Below are positions 28,231-36,666 of a stretch of DNA of 64,000 bases, in pieces (position 1 is the first letter of the stretch; each line of letters begins with the position of its first letter). The translations under genes and the position numbers were made by a program. Source of the DNA: Rosistilla oblonga. GTDB taxonomy: Bacteria > Planctomycetota > Planctomycetia > Pirellulales > Pirellulaceae. The notes under the pieces are model-generated. The model did no database searches and had not been told where the DNA came from. It was given only the letters and a program-made list of their open reading frames with translations. The DNA lies in NCBI RefSeq assembly GCF_007751715.1, contig NZ_CP036292.1:2914001-2978000 (forward strand), given 5' to 3'.

Positions 28231-28902
28231 ATGTTCGCTCGAGTCTCGCGTTTTGTCCTCTTCCTGGCGGCGATCCTGGTCGCCGCTCCCCCCGCCATGG
28301 CCCAGTTGCTTCACACAGCGACGCCGCAGCAGTCGATTGGCGACAGCTACAGCGAACAGCTTGGCATCCGCTGGGGCCTCCGCGGTCCCGGCTGGTTTGT
28401 CAACGTTCCCAATGGCGTCGGAAATCCTGCGTTTGGCGGAGCCGATCCCAACGCGGGGCTGACCGGCGGATTTGCCGGCCGACGCGGAAACGTCTCCGGC
28501 AGCCTCGGCTTTCAGTGGTACCAGGGGAGCAATCGCTCGATGAGTACCGTCGCCCCGTCGCTGACGACGTTGGACGGTTATCCGGGCAGTATGTTCAGCG
28601 GCAGCGTGCGGCCATTTGTGACCAGCGTGACTCCGGCCGTCGGCAGCTTCACTCCGCCCAACGAAGGCATTCGCCAAGCGGGACTGCAGCGGCAACAAGC
28701 GACGCTCGATTCGATCGCCAGCCGAAAGGTCGAGATCCACAACGAGAAAGCGGATCAGTACTGGAGTCGTGCTCTTCGCGCCGAACAGCAGGGGAATCTA
28801 AAGATGGCGCGAGCTAATTATCGATTGGCTCTGCCGCATGCCAGCGGTTCGCTTCGCGCGGAGATCGTGCAACGCATGGCGGCTCGCGGTTGGACGCCTT
28901 GA
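28231..28902 (+). CDS. Secreted protein of unknown function
   Basis: The protein has 223 residues from the ATG at 28231, 59 bases after rpoN. The N-terminus has a good signal peptide (FVLFLAAILVAAPPAMAQ), with cleavage probably after AMA. The mature part is Gly/Asn-rich (GWFVNVPNGVGNPAFGGADP), then Ser/Thr-rich. The C-terminal 60 residues look helical and TPR-like (YWSRALRAEQQGNLKMARAN). No family recognised. It may be co-transcribed with rpoN, but no functional link is evident. Confidence 0.8.
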   Translation: MFARVSRFVLFLAAILVAAPPAMAQLLHTATPQQSIGDSYSEQLGIRWGLRGPGWFVNVPNGVGNPAFGGADPNAGLTGGFAGRRGNVSGSLGFQWYQGSNRSMSTVAPSLTTLDGYPGSMFSGSVRPFVTSVTPAVGSFTPPNEGIRQAGLQRQQATLDSIASRKVEIHNEKADQYWSRALRAEQQGNLKMARANYRLALPHASGSLRAEIVQRMAARGWTP

Positions 28903-28945
28903 TCGCCGGCAGTGCGCTGCCCGGCGGGCGGTTTCCCGGCGTCGA

Positions 28946-29392
28946 CTATCCGTGCGGCTCGGATTGTTCTTCCATCTCGCGGATGTAGGCACGCAAGCGT
29001 TCGAGTTCGTCGCGAGTTCCCTTCAGCTTCAGCATGTTTTCCACGCGTTTGAGCAGCTGGAACTTGTTGACCGGCTTGGTCAAGAAGTCGTCGGTTCCCG
29101 ATTCGACAGCCCGTTCGATATCGCCCAGTTCGTTCAGCGCGGTCACCATCAGCACGATGATCTGCTGCGTCGCAGGGTTCTGCTTGATCTTTTTACAGAC
29201 CTCAAACCCGCTCAACTGCGGCATCATCACATCCAACAGGATCAGGTCGGGCGAAAACGATTCGACCTTCGCCATGCAATCGGCGCCGTCGACTGCATGT
29301 TCGATCTCGCACTCCACGTTGGCCAGATAGGCATCCAACAGTTCGCGGTTGGCTTCGTTATCATCGGCGATCAGGATCCGATCCGCAGGCAT
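28946..29392 (-). CDS. Single-domain response regulator with a C-terminal coiled helix
   Basis: The protein has 148 residues. The receiver domain starts ILIADDNEANRELL (acidic pair), with the phospho-acceptor Asp in LILLDVMMPQLSG, Thr in VTALN and Lys in LTKPVNKFQL. After residue 120 an acidic/basic helix (GTRDELERLRAYIREMEEQ) replaces an output domain. It is therefore a CheY-like shuttle or adaptor. It lies downstream of glyA on the same strand (82-base gap), without an adjacent kinase. Confidence 0.92.
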   Translation of the reverse strand: MPADRILIADDNEANRELLDAYLANVECEIEHAVDGADCMAKVESFSPDLILLDVMMPQLSGFEVCKKIKQNPATQQIIVLMVTALNELGDIERAVESGTDDFLTKPVNKFQLLKRVENMLKLKGTRDELERLRAYIREMEEQSEPHG

Positions 29393-29474
29393 GATGTTAA
29401 CTCGTTAAATTTGGGCTGACTGACCAATGGATGCGCCGACCGAAACATCGGCCGGCGCGGAATCAAAACACTTG

Positions 29475-30737
29475 TTACGCGGTAGCCGAAGGAGCGGTTG
29501 CGTCGGCTGGCACGGGAAAGCCTTGGCACAGCTCGCTGACCTGGCCGCGAATCGATGCCAACGCCGCTTCGTCGTCGTGCGACTTCAGCGCCTGGATGAT
29601 CCAGTTGCCGATCGTCCGCATCTGTTCGACTTTCATTCCGCGAGTGGTCAACGCCGGGGTGCCGATGCGAATTCCCGAGGGGTCCATCGGTTTGCGGGTG
29701 TCGAACGGAATCATGTTCATGTTGACGGTGATCCCACATTTTTCCAACGCCGCTTCGGCCAGCTTGCCGCCGATTCCGAAAGCTGTGACGTCGACCAAGC
29801 ACAAGTGGTTGTCGGTGCCGCCGCTGACAAGCGTCAGGCCGCCGGCGATCAATGTCTCGGCCAGGACCTTCGCGTTGTCGACGACTTGTTGGCCGTAGGC
29901 ACGGAAATCGCCCGATGCGGCTTCCGAGAAACAGACAGCCTTGGCGGCGACGATGTGCATCAACGGGCCCCCTTGGATGCCGGGGAAAACGCTGCGGTTG
30001 ATGTCTTTGAGATCGTCCTGTTTGCAGAGGATCAATCCGCTGCGTGGGCCGCGCAGAGTCTTGTGCGTCGTGGTGGTGACATAGTCAGCCACGGGGACCG
30101 GGTTGTTGTGGATCTTGGCGGCGACCAGACCGGCGTAATGCGCCATGTCGACCATCAATTTGGCGCCGACTTCGTTGGCGATTTCAGCAAACTTGTCGTG
30201 CGGAATTTCGCGAGGGTAGGCGCTTGCACCGGCGACGATCATCTTCGGCTTCAGCTCGCGAGCCATCTTGGCGATCTGATCGAAGTCTAAGCGATGGTGT
30301 TCGCGGTCGACGCCGTAGCTGTGGAAATCGTACAGCTTGCCGCTGATGTTCAACTTCATGCCGTGCGTCAGGTGACCGCCTTGAGCCAGATCCAAACCGA
30401 GGACCTTGTCGCCCGGTTCCAAAACCGTCATGTAGACAGCCGTATTGGCTTGCGATCCGCTGTGCGGTTGCACGTTGGCCGCTTCGGCGCCAAACAGATC
30501 GGTCGCCCGTTTGATCGCTGCGCGTTCGACGACATCGGCATATTCGCATCCGCCGTAATAGCGACGTCCTGGATACCCTTCGGCGTATTTGTTTGTCAGC
30601 ACGCTGCCAGCCGCTTCCATGACCGCGCGGCTGGTGTAGTTCTCGCTGGCGATCATTTCCAAACCATCGCGTTGACGTTCGGCTTCGTTCGCGATGGCTT
30701 GCCAGATTTCAGGGTCTTGTTGTTCCAGGATATTCAT
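29475..30737 (-). CDS. glyA: Serine hydroxymethyltransferase
   Basis: GlyA interconverts serine and glycine with tetrahydrofolate, using PLP, and supplies one-carbon units. The protein has 420 residues from the ATG at 30737 ([15 protein letters not shown]); the longer open frame upstream is not family-like. Conserved motifs: [29 protein letters not shown], and the PLP lysine in [15 protein letters not shown]. Length is typical. Confidence 0.98.
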   Translation of the reverse strand: MNILEQQDPEIWQAIANEAERQRDGLEMIASENYTSRAVMEAAGSVLTNKYAEGYPGRRYYGGCEYADVVERAAIKRATDLFGAEAANVQPHSGSQANTAVYMTVLEPGDKVLGLDLAQGGHLTHGMKLNISGKLYDFHSYGVDREHHRLDFDQIAKMARELKPKMIVAGASAYPREIPHDKFAEIANEVGAKLMVDMAHYAGLVAAKIHNNPVPVADYVTTTTHKTLRGPRSGLILCKQDDLKDINRSVFPGIQGGPLMHIVAAKAVCFSEAASGDFRAYGQQVVDNAKVLAETLIAGGLTLVSGGTDNHLCLVDVTAFGIGGKLAEAALEKCGITVNMNMIPFDTRKPMDPSGIRIGTPALTTRGMKVEQMRTIGNWIIQALKSHDDEAALASIRGQVSELCQGFPVPADATAPSATA

Positions 30738-30907
30738 GCGATTGGATGCTGGTCGTGTTAAAGAAGTCGAGAAGTTGGACCGCCAATTGTCGGTTGATTG
30801 CAGCGAATCGTCAATCCGCGTCTCGACAATCGGCGGTGTTCCCGCGTCCACCTCAATCGCCCGACCAGAGGCCGGCCAGGCCTCTGATCTTCCCGCGGCG
30901 ATGTGGA

Positions 30908-31558
30908 CTATAAAACGCCGTATTTTTCGTATGCTTCGATCGCACCCATTCCCTCTTTGATCGCGTCGCGGGTGACGTTTTCGGCGTGGACTTTGTCCCA
31001 AGCTGCCGCCAGGATCTCGTCGCTTTTCGCCTGCGGAACGATCACGACGCCATCTTCGTCGGCGACCACGATATCGCCGCTACAAATCGTCACACCCCCA
31101 ACTTCCACGGGTTCGTCGATCGAGTTCACCCGTTGGCGATGGCAACTGTCGTAAACGCATCGCGCCGCTGCGAAGACGGGGAACTCCATCGCCCGCATCT
31201 TTTGCACGTCGCGGACCGCACCGTCGACGATCACGCCGGCACAGCCGCGGTTCGACGCAGCTGTCGACAGCAATTCGCCCCAGATTCCCGAACGGGTCGA
31301 ACCGCCAGCCGCCGAGATCACGACGTCGTCGGTTTGGCAGCTATCGACCAACTTCAGTTCCAGTTCGTACGGCGAAGGATCTTCGCTAAAAATGTCTTCC
31401 CAGGTGCTGGTTCGGCAGCGGCCGATCATCACGCCGGTTGTGGTCTGTGGTGGCAGCGACAACTGGATGCTTTGATTTCGTAGGCCAAACTGGTCGCAGG
31501 CGTCGGCGACAACGGCGCTATACAGTGTCTCTCGCAATTGAGCAAAGGTGCGTTCCAT
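30908..31558 (-). CDS. RraA-like / HMG-CHA aldolase family protein
   Basis: The protein has 216 residues from the ATG at 31558 ([20 protein letters not shown]). The family signature is visible: SIWGELLS-type [18 protein letters not shown] followed by [19 protein letters not shown], where the Asp and Arg are the metal-associated and substrate residues of the fold. Members include RNase E inhibitor RraA and divalent-metal-dependent oxoacid aldolases. The present one could be either a decarboxylase/aldolase or of unknown activity. Genes on both sides are on the same strand, but their functions (glyA, a membrane protein) do not identify a pathway. Confidence 0.85.
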   Translation of the reverse strand: MERTFAQLRETLYSAVVADACDQFGLRNQSIQLSLPPQTTTGVMIGRCRTSTWEDIFSEDPSPYELELKLVDSCQTDDVVISAAGGSTRSGIWGELLSTAASNRGCAGVIVDGAVRDVQKMRAMEFPVFAAARCVYDSCHRQRVNSIDEPVEVGGVTICSGDIVVADEDGVVIVPQAKSDEILAAAWDKVHAENVTRDAIKEGMGAIEAYEKYGVL

Positions 31559-31775
31559 GAGTTGATTCCATTTCAAGAAGGTGGGATGTCTGTAGCGTCT
31601 CGTTGACACTGCCCGCTCAATTAGTCGGGGCGATGTCACAACAGGAGCTAATGGTGGGACCTCGGTCGCGTCGCCGAACGGCACGGCGGGACTGTGGAGC
31701 AAGTCGCCGATGATACCACATCCAATATAATTGACCATCGCAGCGCAGCCGGTGCAGCGTCGCCGCCCGAAAAGG

Positions 31776-33032
31776 CTAACGCTTCGATCGCGGCAGCCCA
31801 TTGAAGCGGAACCGACTCAGTTGCAGCTTCAACTGGTCCTGGTTGCCGATCTCTTGGATGGTTCTTTGGCCGTCGCGGCGGTTGGATGCCGATTGAAGCT
31901 CCAGCCGAAATCCACTTGTCAGCTGGCTCTGCTGCAGCACCGCCAAGGCGACGCCCGCCTGGAATCTCGCCTGCGGATAGATCGGCACCGACAGGCAATC
32001 GATCGACCAGCGATCCAGGTTCACCTGACGCGTCGACGAACCGGCGGCGATCGGTACGGCATGCTGCTGCAACGAAGCGGGCAACTGATCGACCGAGCGC
32101 TCGTCGATCAGCAACCGCACGCGGCTGTTGTGCGGCGCGTACAAACCCCAAGCCAACCAGTGGTCGTAGAATCCAAACGGCTCCAACAGCGGCGCCGCGC
32201 TGACCGCCGCCAGCATCACAACCGCCAACGGCTGCAAGTGGCTCCGCGGCTCCGCCCGCGAAACCTTCTCCTCCTCAGCAGTGTTCCTCGCATTGACGCC
32301 TTCCACACTCCCAACCTTCCAGAACAGCAAGCCGACCAAAGTCGCTGAGACTAGGTTCCAGATCAGCACGCCCGGTTGATGGTTTAGTCCCAGCGGTCCC
32401 AACAGCACAAACAGGATCAGATGCATCGCGATCGCCGCCAGCACAGCCGCTCCGCGGGTGCGAGCGAAGACGAGAGCCACGGCGATCGCCAGCTCGCCGA
32501 TCGGGAAACTTAGCGTCGCCGCGACCAACAGCGTATCGGGCCAGCCCTCGATTGATTGCCACGCCATGCCGACCAGTCCGCCCAGGAAATCGCGTCCGAT
32601 GGTGTAGACAAATTGATAGTCGAGTTTGCTGATCCCCGAGAACAGGTAGATGCTCACCACCAGGATCCGCATCATCCGCATCGCAACCGCCGCGCGGCAG
32701 CAGGCCATCGCAATCAACATCCAGAAAATTTGGTAAGCCCAGGGCTGCAAGCGATGTTGGTCACCGACAAACAGGAACGCCAGCGAGATCGCAGCGGTCG
32801 ACAAAGCGATCGTTTGCAGCCGAACCGAACGCAGCGTCAACGCCGCGAGGCCGGCGATTAACATCACTGCCGCAGCGATCGGATCGACCGCTGGTGGCAG
32901 GTCGATTGCAATCCTCAACAAGGGGATCTGTGGAAACGGTTCGGGCGAAAACCACAACCGCCACGTAGCCGCAACCAGCACCATCAGACTGACACAAACG
33001 GCGCGGCGGACCCAATCGATTCGATGACTCAC
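31776..33032 (-). CDS. Polytopic membrane protein, DoxX/HTTM-like, unknown function
   Basis: The protein has 418 residues. About eight hydrophobic helices lie in the first 300 residues, with a motif YLFSGISKLDYQFVYTIG that resembles the SGxxKL/F motif of HTTM and DoxX-like proteins. After the last helix a soluble region of about 120 residues follows (YAPHNSRVRLLIDERSVDQL...). The paired membrane and soluble parts recall HTTM-domain proteins related to vitamin-K-dependent carboxylase, but the evidence is weak. It lies just downstream of the DUF1549/DUF1553 gene on the same strand (62 bases), so co-transcription is likely. Confidence 0.75.
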   Translation of the reverse strand: MSHRIDWVRRAVCVSLMVLVAATWRLWFSPEPFPQIPLLRIAIDLPPAVDPIAAAVMLIAGLAALTLRSVRLQTIALSTAAISLAFLFVGDQHRLQPWAYQIFWMLIAMACCRAAVAMRMMRILVVSIYLFSGISKLDYQFVYTIGRDFLGGLVGMAWQSIEGWPDTLLVAATLSFPIGELAIAVALVFARTRGAAVLAAIAMHLILFVLLGPLGLNHQPGVLIWNLVSATLVGLLFWKVGSVEGVNARNTAEEEKVSRAEPRSHLQPLAVVMLAAVSAAPLLEPFGFYDHWLAWGLYAPHNSRVRLLIDERSVDQLPASLQQHAVPIAAGSSTRQVNLDRWSIDCLSVPIYPQARFQAGVALAVLQQSQLTSGFRLELQSASNRRDGQRTIQEIGNQDQLKLQLSRFRFNGLPRSKR

Positions 33033-33094
33033 AAAAACCTAACGTCTCAAACGGGGGCCACAAGAAAATTGGCTCGAACCAAACGGCGATTCGC

Positions 33095-35554
33095 TTACCG
33101 TACTAAAAGGAATTCGGGCAACATGCAGATCGCCCACAAAGCGTCTTGAAGACTGGCTTCGCTTGGTTGCGGGCCGATCGCTTCGGCAAACAAGCTCGCC
33201 TCGCCCTCGGTCGGCTGACGCGACAACGCCGCCAGGAACAGCGACCGCACCAAAGCATCGGTCGGCTGTGGCGGCTGCTGCAAAATGCGACGCGCTCCGG
33301 CGGCAAAGCTCTCCGCCAACGCGGCGTCGTTGGCCAGATCGATTGCTTCGAGCGTCGTTAATCGATCCGGACGCATCGATACGATCTGTTCTCGCATCGG
33401 CCGCCCCAGCGATTTCATCAACGCTGTGTTCTTCATCAACGAAGCCCGAACCGGCGGCAGATCGCCATCTCCCAGAGCGACACGCGCCAACAGCATGCGT
33501 CCCTCCGCCTGGATCAGGCTTGTCCATGACGCCACGGCGGGAACAACTTCCGCCGGCTGCCATCGAGTCGGCAGATCGGTAAGTTGCCCCTTGGCTTCTT
33601 TGGGCAACGCGTTGCTGAATTGCCAAGAGTCGTCCGATTTCAGCCGCTTCACCGCGCCATCGTCGAGCGTGATTTGAGCCTGGAAATAGAGCCCGGCCGG
33701 GTTGGGAGACGAACCCGCATTTTTGGCGATCACCAACAGCGTGTTCTCACCCTTGGTCAGATGCTTCGCCAACGGAACCGTTTGCGGTCGCGTCCAGTTG
33801 TCTCCGGCGGCGACGCGGCGTCCGTTGATGAACAGCCGGAATTCGTTGTCGCAGGTGATCATCGCTCCGCCAGCGGCGACGCCGGCGGGCAAGTTGATCG
33901 TTTTACGCAGCGCCACCTCGGCCCCTGCCGCGGGCGGTTGGACCTCCGACACGCCCCAGATCCAATCCCCTTCCATGGCGATCGATTCGATCGCGTCCTT
34001 CTCGAGATTGCTCCGCACCACGGGAGCGTCAAACTTTTCTGGCCCGCTGCCGGTCAGTTGCCAGATCGCGTCGAGGAATTGTTCCGCCGTCATCCGCCGG
34101 GCTCGCGGGCCACGGTAGACGTAGGTCTCCGACGATTCGGGCTGAGCAACCGTTTCCGTTTGCGATTGATAAGCCCGGCTGGTCGCGATCCGTTTTAATG
34201 TCGCTTTTAGATCAAAACCGTTGGCGATGAAATCGCTGGCCAGATAGTCTAACAAGTCGATGTTCCAGGGCTCGTTCTGCATCGCGTCCAACGGATGCAC
34301 GATCCCCCGCCCCATCATCCGGTACCACAAGCGGTTGACGATCGTGCGAGCGAAGCGACCGTTTTCGGGATCGGTCATCAGGTCGGCAAGTTGCTTCAGT
34401 CGTTCGTCTCGCGGTGCTGCGGGATCGATCTGACCAAGCTCTGGGAACATCCAAGCCGCTTCGGCCATCTGCCCCGTCGGCTTGTCGCAGCGGTGCAGTT
34501 CCAGCGGCCGCGAAGCGTAGATCGCCGCCAGCCCGTACGCATCGCGCAGCGTCCATCGATCGATGAAGCTGTCGTGGCACGAAGCGCACTTCATGTTGAT
34601 CCCAAGAAACGATTGCGACAGGCTTTGGGCGAACTGGATTTCGAGCGTCTGCCCGGCGCTCACCTCGCCTCGCCATTTGATGCCGTCGATATACCCGCGG
34701 CTCTCCGCCGTCGGAGGTGCGATCAATTCGCGAGCCATCTGATCGAACGGCTTGTTCGCCAGCAACGCGTCGTACAGCCAACCGCTGACCTGTTTGCGAC
34801 CGCCGGTGATGAACCCGGTACCGCTGTAGTCGTTGCGCAGTAGATCGTTAAAGAATGACAGCCAATGTTCGGCGTAAGCGAACCGATCGGCCAGCAGTTC
34901 GTCGATCAAACGCTCTCGTTTGTCGGGATCCTGGTCGGCTAGAAATTCCTGTAACCGCTGCGGCGTCGGCAGCAGACCTGTCAGATCCAGATGGATTCTG
35001 CGAGCGAAAGTTGCATCGTCGATCGCCGCCGGGCGGGGCAGATCGTTATCGACAAGATAGGCGTCCAGAATGCGATCGATCGGATGATCTCGGCCATGGA
35101 CCGTCGCAGGCAGCTGCGGCATGCGAGGCTTCAGCGGCGGTTCGTAGCTGTTGATCGCAAACGTCAGCTCTGCGTCCCACGGCAAACCAGCGGCGATCCA
35201 ACGCCGCAGCATCGCCACTTCGCTCGCCGACAACCGGGCCCGATCCGACGGCGGCATCTGCGCGTCGGGATCGTCGGACGTAATCAATTGGATCAGGTGC
35301 GAAGCGTCGGGAGAATCGAGATCGATGATCTGCGATTCGATCAGGTCGCCGCGGGTGTTGATCGAAAAGTCGCCTTCCCGCTCCCGTCCGCCGTGACAGG
35401 TGACACAATGCCGCTTCAGAATAGGAGCGACATCGTGGGGAAAGTCGATCTTGGCATCGTCAGCTTGTCCGCCGCCGGGCAATGCCACGACCAGCAGCAC
35501 GCAGACGGAAAACCGATGGGGAACAAAGCGTCGACGAAACGTCATGCGATTCAT
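33095..35554 (-). CDS. Planctomycete cytochrome-type protein (PSCyt1, DUF1549, DUF1553) with an inserted beta-sandwich
   Basis: The protein has 819 residues from the ATG at 35554 (a second ATG at 35545 is possible). A signal peptide (FSVCVLLVVALPGGGQA) precedes a c-type heme motif CVTCH (Cys50, Cys53, His54) in the PSC1 domain. DUF1549 follows (RIHLDLTGLLPTP), with a second CxxCH in MKCASCHDSFIDRW. DUF1553 carries NRLWYRMMGRGIVHPLDAM. Between about residues 510 and 640 lies an unusual insert (INLPAGVAAGGAMITCDNEF...LAKHLTKGENTLLVIAKNAG) of the galactose-binding-like type. The family is a planctomycete hallmark, of unproven function, usually beside DUF1501. No DUF1501 gene is adjacent here. 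Confidence 0.92.
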   Translation of the reverse strand: MNRMTFRRRFVPHRFSVCVLLVVALPGGGQADDAKIDFPHDVAPILKRHCVTCHGGREREGDFSINTRGDLIESQIIDLDSPDASHLIQLITSDDPDAQMPPSDRARLSASEVAMLRRWIAAGLPWDAELTFAINSYEPPLKPRMPQLPATVHGRDHPIDRILDAYLVDNDLPRPAAIDDATFARRIHLDLTGLLPTPQRLQEFLADQDPDKRERLIDELLADRFAYAEHWLSFFNDLLRNDYSGTGFITGGRKQVSGWLYDALLANKPFDQMARELIAPPTAESRGYIDGIKWRGEVSAGQTLEIQFAQSLSQSFLGINMKCASCHDSFIDRWTLRDAYGLAAIYASRPLELHRCDKPTGQMAEAAWMFPELGQIDPAAPRDERLKQLADLMTDPENGRFARTIVNRLWYRMMGRGIVHPLDAMQNEPWNIDLLDYLASDFIANGFDLKATLKRIATSRAYQSQTETVAQPESSETYVYRGPRARRMTAEQFLDAIWQLTGSGPEKFDAPVVRSNLEKDAIESIAMEGDWIWGVSEVQPPAAGAEVALRKTINLPAGVAAGGAMITCDNEFRLFINGRRVAAGDNWTRPQTVPLAKHLTKGENTLLVIAKNAGSSPNPAGLYFQAQITLDDGAVKRLKSDDSWQFSNALPKEAKGQLTDLPTRWQPAEVVPAVASWTSLIQAEGRMLLARVALGDGDLPPVRASLMKNTALMKSLGRPMREQIVSMRPDRLTTLEAIDLANDAALAESFAAGARRILQQPPQPTDALVRSLFLAALSRQPTEGEASLFAEAIGPQPSEASLQDALWAICMLPEFLLVR

Positions 35555-35627
35555 TTCCAAAGAGATCCCGTTTGCGCGGCGTTGGAGAAATTAGCGTCAC
35601 GAATACAAGTAGTGTACTCGAGCCCGC

Positions 35628-36452
35628 TTAGCTCTGTTGCTGCTTGATCTTTTCCAGCAAGCGGCCGGGGCTGCCCATCGCGTGGTATCCACCATCGATG
35701 TGCAAGATCTCGCCGGTGATGCCTTGGCTGGCCGGGCTCAGCAAAAACGCACCCGTCTTGCCGACTTCGCCGTGCGTGATGTTGCGTCCCAGGGGAGCCA
35801 TGTGTTCGTACAGCGAAAGCATCTCGTCGACGCCCGCCGCCTTGCCGGCCAGGGTTCGGACAGGGCCAGCGCTGAGTGCGTTGACGCGGACGCCTTGTTG
35901 TCCCAGATCGTAAGCCAGGTACCGCATGCTCGCTTCGAGAGCGGCTTTGCAGATGCCCATCACGTTGTAACCGGGGACGCACTTTTCGCCGCCGAAGTAG
36001 GTCATCGTGGCGACCGATGCGCCATCGGCGAGGATCGAACGAGCCGCGTTGCAGACAGCGATCAAGCTGTAGACGCTGATGTCCATCGCCAGTTTGAAAC
36101 CGTCGCGGCTGGTCTCGATCGTTTCGCGGCCCAGATCGGCGCGATCGGCAAACGCGATCGAGTGCAGTAGGAAATCGATCGTTCCGAATTCCTCTTTTGC
36201 TTTGGCCATGATGCCGGCGATCTGTTCGTCGTTGGAAACGTCCAACGGCTCCAGGAATTTGGCGTTAGGATATTTGTCGGTCAGCTTGCTGACGCGGGTT
36301 CGGTTCTTGCGTCGCTCGTCATCGGGACGATCGGGCAGGTGGGTAAAGCCAACTTCGGCGCCCCCCTCGAGCAATTCTTGAGCGATAGCCCAAGCGATCG
36401 AATGGTCGTTTGCAACGCCCAATACCAAGCCCTTCTTTCCAGTAAAATCCAT
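35628..36452 (-). CDS. fabI: Enoyl-[acyl-carrier-protein] reductase (NADH)
   Basis: FabI performs the last reduction in each fatty-acid elongation cycle. The protein has 274 residues and starts MDFTGKKGLVLGVANDHSIAWAI, which has the FabI-specific nucleotide motif with SIAW. The active site is Y-x6-K (YNVMGICK), preceded by another Tyr (TYFGGEK), and RVNALSAGPVRTLA follows. The motif set distinguishes FabI from ordinary SDR reductases and from FabL/FabV. Confidence 0.97.
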   Translation of the reverse strand: MDFTGKKGLVLGVANDHSIAWAIAQELLEGGAEVGFTHLPDRPDDERRKNRTRVSKLTDKYPNAKFLEPLDVSNDEQIAGIMAKAKEEFGTIDFLLHSIAFADRADLGRETIETSRDGFKLAMDISVYSLIAVCNAARSILADGASVATMTYFGGEKCVPGYNVMGICKAALEASMRYLAYDLGQQGVRVNALSAGPVRTLAGKAAGVDEMLSLYEHMAPLGRNITHGEVGKTGAFLLSPASQGITGEILHIDGGYHAMGSPGRLLEKIKQQQS

Positions 36453-36666
36453 CGCGACGTACTGTCCTTTCTTTAAGCAATGCGAAATGCAATTCCAATC
36501 CAGGGCGGGGCATTGGTCCCGACATCGCTGGATGCTACCTCGATAAAATCAATCGTTAAGATAACAATCGAGTGCCTAAAACGTCTATCAGGCCAGTCGC
36601 GTTAATGACTCTGTCGTCGCCCAAGCTGGCCGGGCGGCTCGTCTCACGCAATCAAGCTCTCGCGAA

